A stretch of DNA of 56,854 nucleotides, taken from IMG/VR virus record IMGVR_UViG_3300045284_000200, positions 1 to 56,854 of that record. One strand, 5' to 3'. Shown here piece after piece: positions 55,901 through 56,854 of this stretch. The DNA is from a virus. The position numbers and the translations under genes were made by a program. Below the pieces are notes generated by a model. The model was not told the DNA's origin. It saw only the letters and a program-made list of their open reading frames with translations, and did not search any database. Numbering within the stretch: position 1 is the first letter of the stretch; the number at the start of each line of letters is the position of its first letter.

Positions 55901-56854
55901 GGCTGTTCTTGAATGCCGTCTCCAATTTGTGCGACTCGTGGAACAGCGGCTTGGTCCGCGAGTTGACCCCTTCTCCAACGAACGGACGCATCCGGTGAAG
56001 GATGTCCCTGTTCTTCTGGCCTTCGGCTTTCAAATCGGCAATGGCCGATATGGCTCCAGCCTCATCCCGCTTCGCGAGCGCATCGTCGAGCGCCTTGTAC
56101 TTGCTCACCGGGAACGTCGCCGTCTGCATCTGCTCGTAATCCGCCTTCACCTTCGGGTCTGGATTGTTCTCCATCCACGACTGATGCAAGACACCCATCT
56201 TGTTGATCGCCGTGAACGGTTTCACCGTTTTCAATCCAGCCGCTCCGCCAAGTGACATCCCGATTTCTTTGAGCCCGCTCGTTCCCTTTTCCTTGCTCTT
56301 GAGCAAAGCCTCGGCAGCGGGGTTCAACTGCTTCAGAGCCGCCACGATGTTCTTGCCGTAGTCCTTCGGATTCTCCGACTCCTTGTAGCCGGTCGGAGAG
56401 TAGCCGGTGTAGCCGACGGATGCCGCATTGACCGCCGGCCCTGCCCACGGATGGATCACTCCACCCATGACATCGCGGATCACGTTCTGCGTGATTCGTC
56501 CACGGGTTTCCCCGCGCTGCGCTCCCTCAACGATGGCCTGGATGCCTGAGATGCGAAGCCCTCGGCGATGCCCCGTCCACTGTGCCGGGTCAATGACGAT
56601 GTGCTTCCCTTGGTCATCCTTGCCGGTATCGATTTGACCCATCTTCGTGCCCGGGCGCCCGCCGGGGGTGCCGGTAAGCAGGTAGTTGGCAAGTGCCGGG
56701 ATGGCAAATACGGTGGCGATCGTACCAAAGGCTTCGATGGCCCGCATCTGGGCTGCTGCTGCTGGACTGATTGCCTTGATGCCGGGGTCCATCGTGATTC
56801 GGCGCATGGCCATCCGGTTGAAGTTGCGTCCGGCGACGACGAACGGTGAGAACC
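55752..56854 (-). CDS. Giant phage protein, C-terminal part (continues at 3668-1)
   Basis: Final ~325 residues of the 1,547-residue protein; bases 56728-56854 repeat 1-127. The sequence has a membrane-like segment (I-A-T-V-F-A-I-P-A-L-A-N-Y-L-L), then G-T-P-G-G-R-P-G-T-K-M-G and V-I-D-P-A-Q-W-T-G. It ends in a charged helical region (N-A-E-Q-R-A-E-Y-Q-K-A-L-A-E-R-K-A-T). A hydrophobic stretch followed by a Gly-rich motif near the C-terminus recalls 'large polyvalent protein' domains at the ends of phage giant proteins. It ends inside the opposite-strand gene at 55652-55900. Confidence 0.86.
   Translation of the reverse strand, partial: FSPFVVAGRNFNRMAMRRITMDPGIKAISPAAAAQMRAIEAFGTIATVFAIPALANYLLTGTPGGRPGTKMGQIDTGKDDQGKHIVIDPAQWTGHRRGLRISGIQAIVEGAQRGETRGRITQNVIRDVMGGVIHPWAGPAVNAASVGYTGYSPTGYKESENPKDYGKNIVAALKQLNPAAEALLKSKEKGTSGLKEIGMSLGGAAGLKTVKPFTAINKMGVLHQSWMENNPDPKVKADYEQMQTATFPVSKYKALDDALAKRDEAGAISAIADLKAEGQKNRDILHRMRPFVGEGVNSRTKPLFHESHKLETAFKNSLNAEQRAEYQKALAERKATYQEFLKAWRKRGTAAPKTAPAIDFVPDVGQ
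56728..56854. repeat. Terminal direct repeat, right copy
   Basis: Identical to bases 1-127. Shows circular closure; see left copy. Confidence 0.97.

Noticed and set aside
1-56854. tRNA genes, CRISPR arrays, integrase or reverse transcriptase (diversity-generating element)
   Set aside because: None was recognised on reading either strand; a dedicated tRNA scan would be decisive.

Overview
The window is a complete, circularly closed assembly of a tailed phage. The last 127 bases repeat the first 127 exactly, so the unique genome is 56,727 bp, and one giant reading frame crosses the junction. A portal, scaffold, major capsid protein, tail-nozzle protein, collagen-like fibre and terminase large subunit are present. 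There is no sheath, tape measure or baseplate, and with a nozzle-like protein plus a very large internal-type protein this points to podovirus-like morphology. No integrase, repressor, DNA polymerase, primase or helicase was recognised, so the phage looks lytic and dependent on host replication. The host is probably a member of Verrucomicrobiota. Two proteins end in the degenerate 'V-E-x-S-x-x-L-x-x-W ... F-Y-R' motif typical of that phylum's exported proteins, and the Thr/Asn-rich exported proteins fit as well. This host call is inference.

Layout. (1) 41.6 kb down to 1, continuing across the junction to 55.75 kb, minus strand: small early-type genes and a RusA-like nuclease (38.4-41.6 kb); a tightly coupled glycosyltransferase/methyltransferase/radical-SAM block (28.2-38.4 kb); portal, scaffold and capsid (21.6-28.2 kb); a module of Cys-rich, FN3, signal-peptide and beta-helix-like proteins plus small membrane proteins (15.5-21.6 kb); then nozzle, collagen-like fibre, Ig-like and adaptor-like proteins and the 1,547-residue giant protein. 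TerL (13.7-15.5 kb) is inverted within this block. (2) 41.7-44.5 kb, plus strand: small early genes ending at a strong hairpin terminator. (3) 44.6-46.3 kb: sparsely coding, with two minus-strand genes. (4) 46.4-55.9 kb, plus strand: small genes, then a recombination module (annealing protein with an SSB-like tail, PD-(D/E)XK exonuclease), a Verrucomicrobia-like membrane protein, a small HTH protein, a structured-RNA-rich gap and a DnaT-like replication protein.

Most neighbouring genes share ATGA or GTGA junctions, so translation is strongly coupled. Five free-standing homing-type endonucleases (three HNH, one AP2-HNH, one GIY-YIG) sit in these junctions with almost no disruption. The points most worth following are: a small gene with its own strong ribosome-binding site overprinted inside the giant gene; the glycosylation block, which includes a PLOD-like glycosyltransferase, in a phage that also carries a Thr-rich collagen-like fibre; a repeated Cys-rich module in three tail-region proteins; two compact intergenic three-way-junction RNAs; a TTAATTAAATAC intergenic element; and a self-contained capsid-gene transcription unit.
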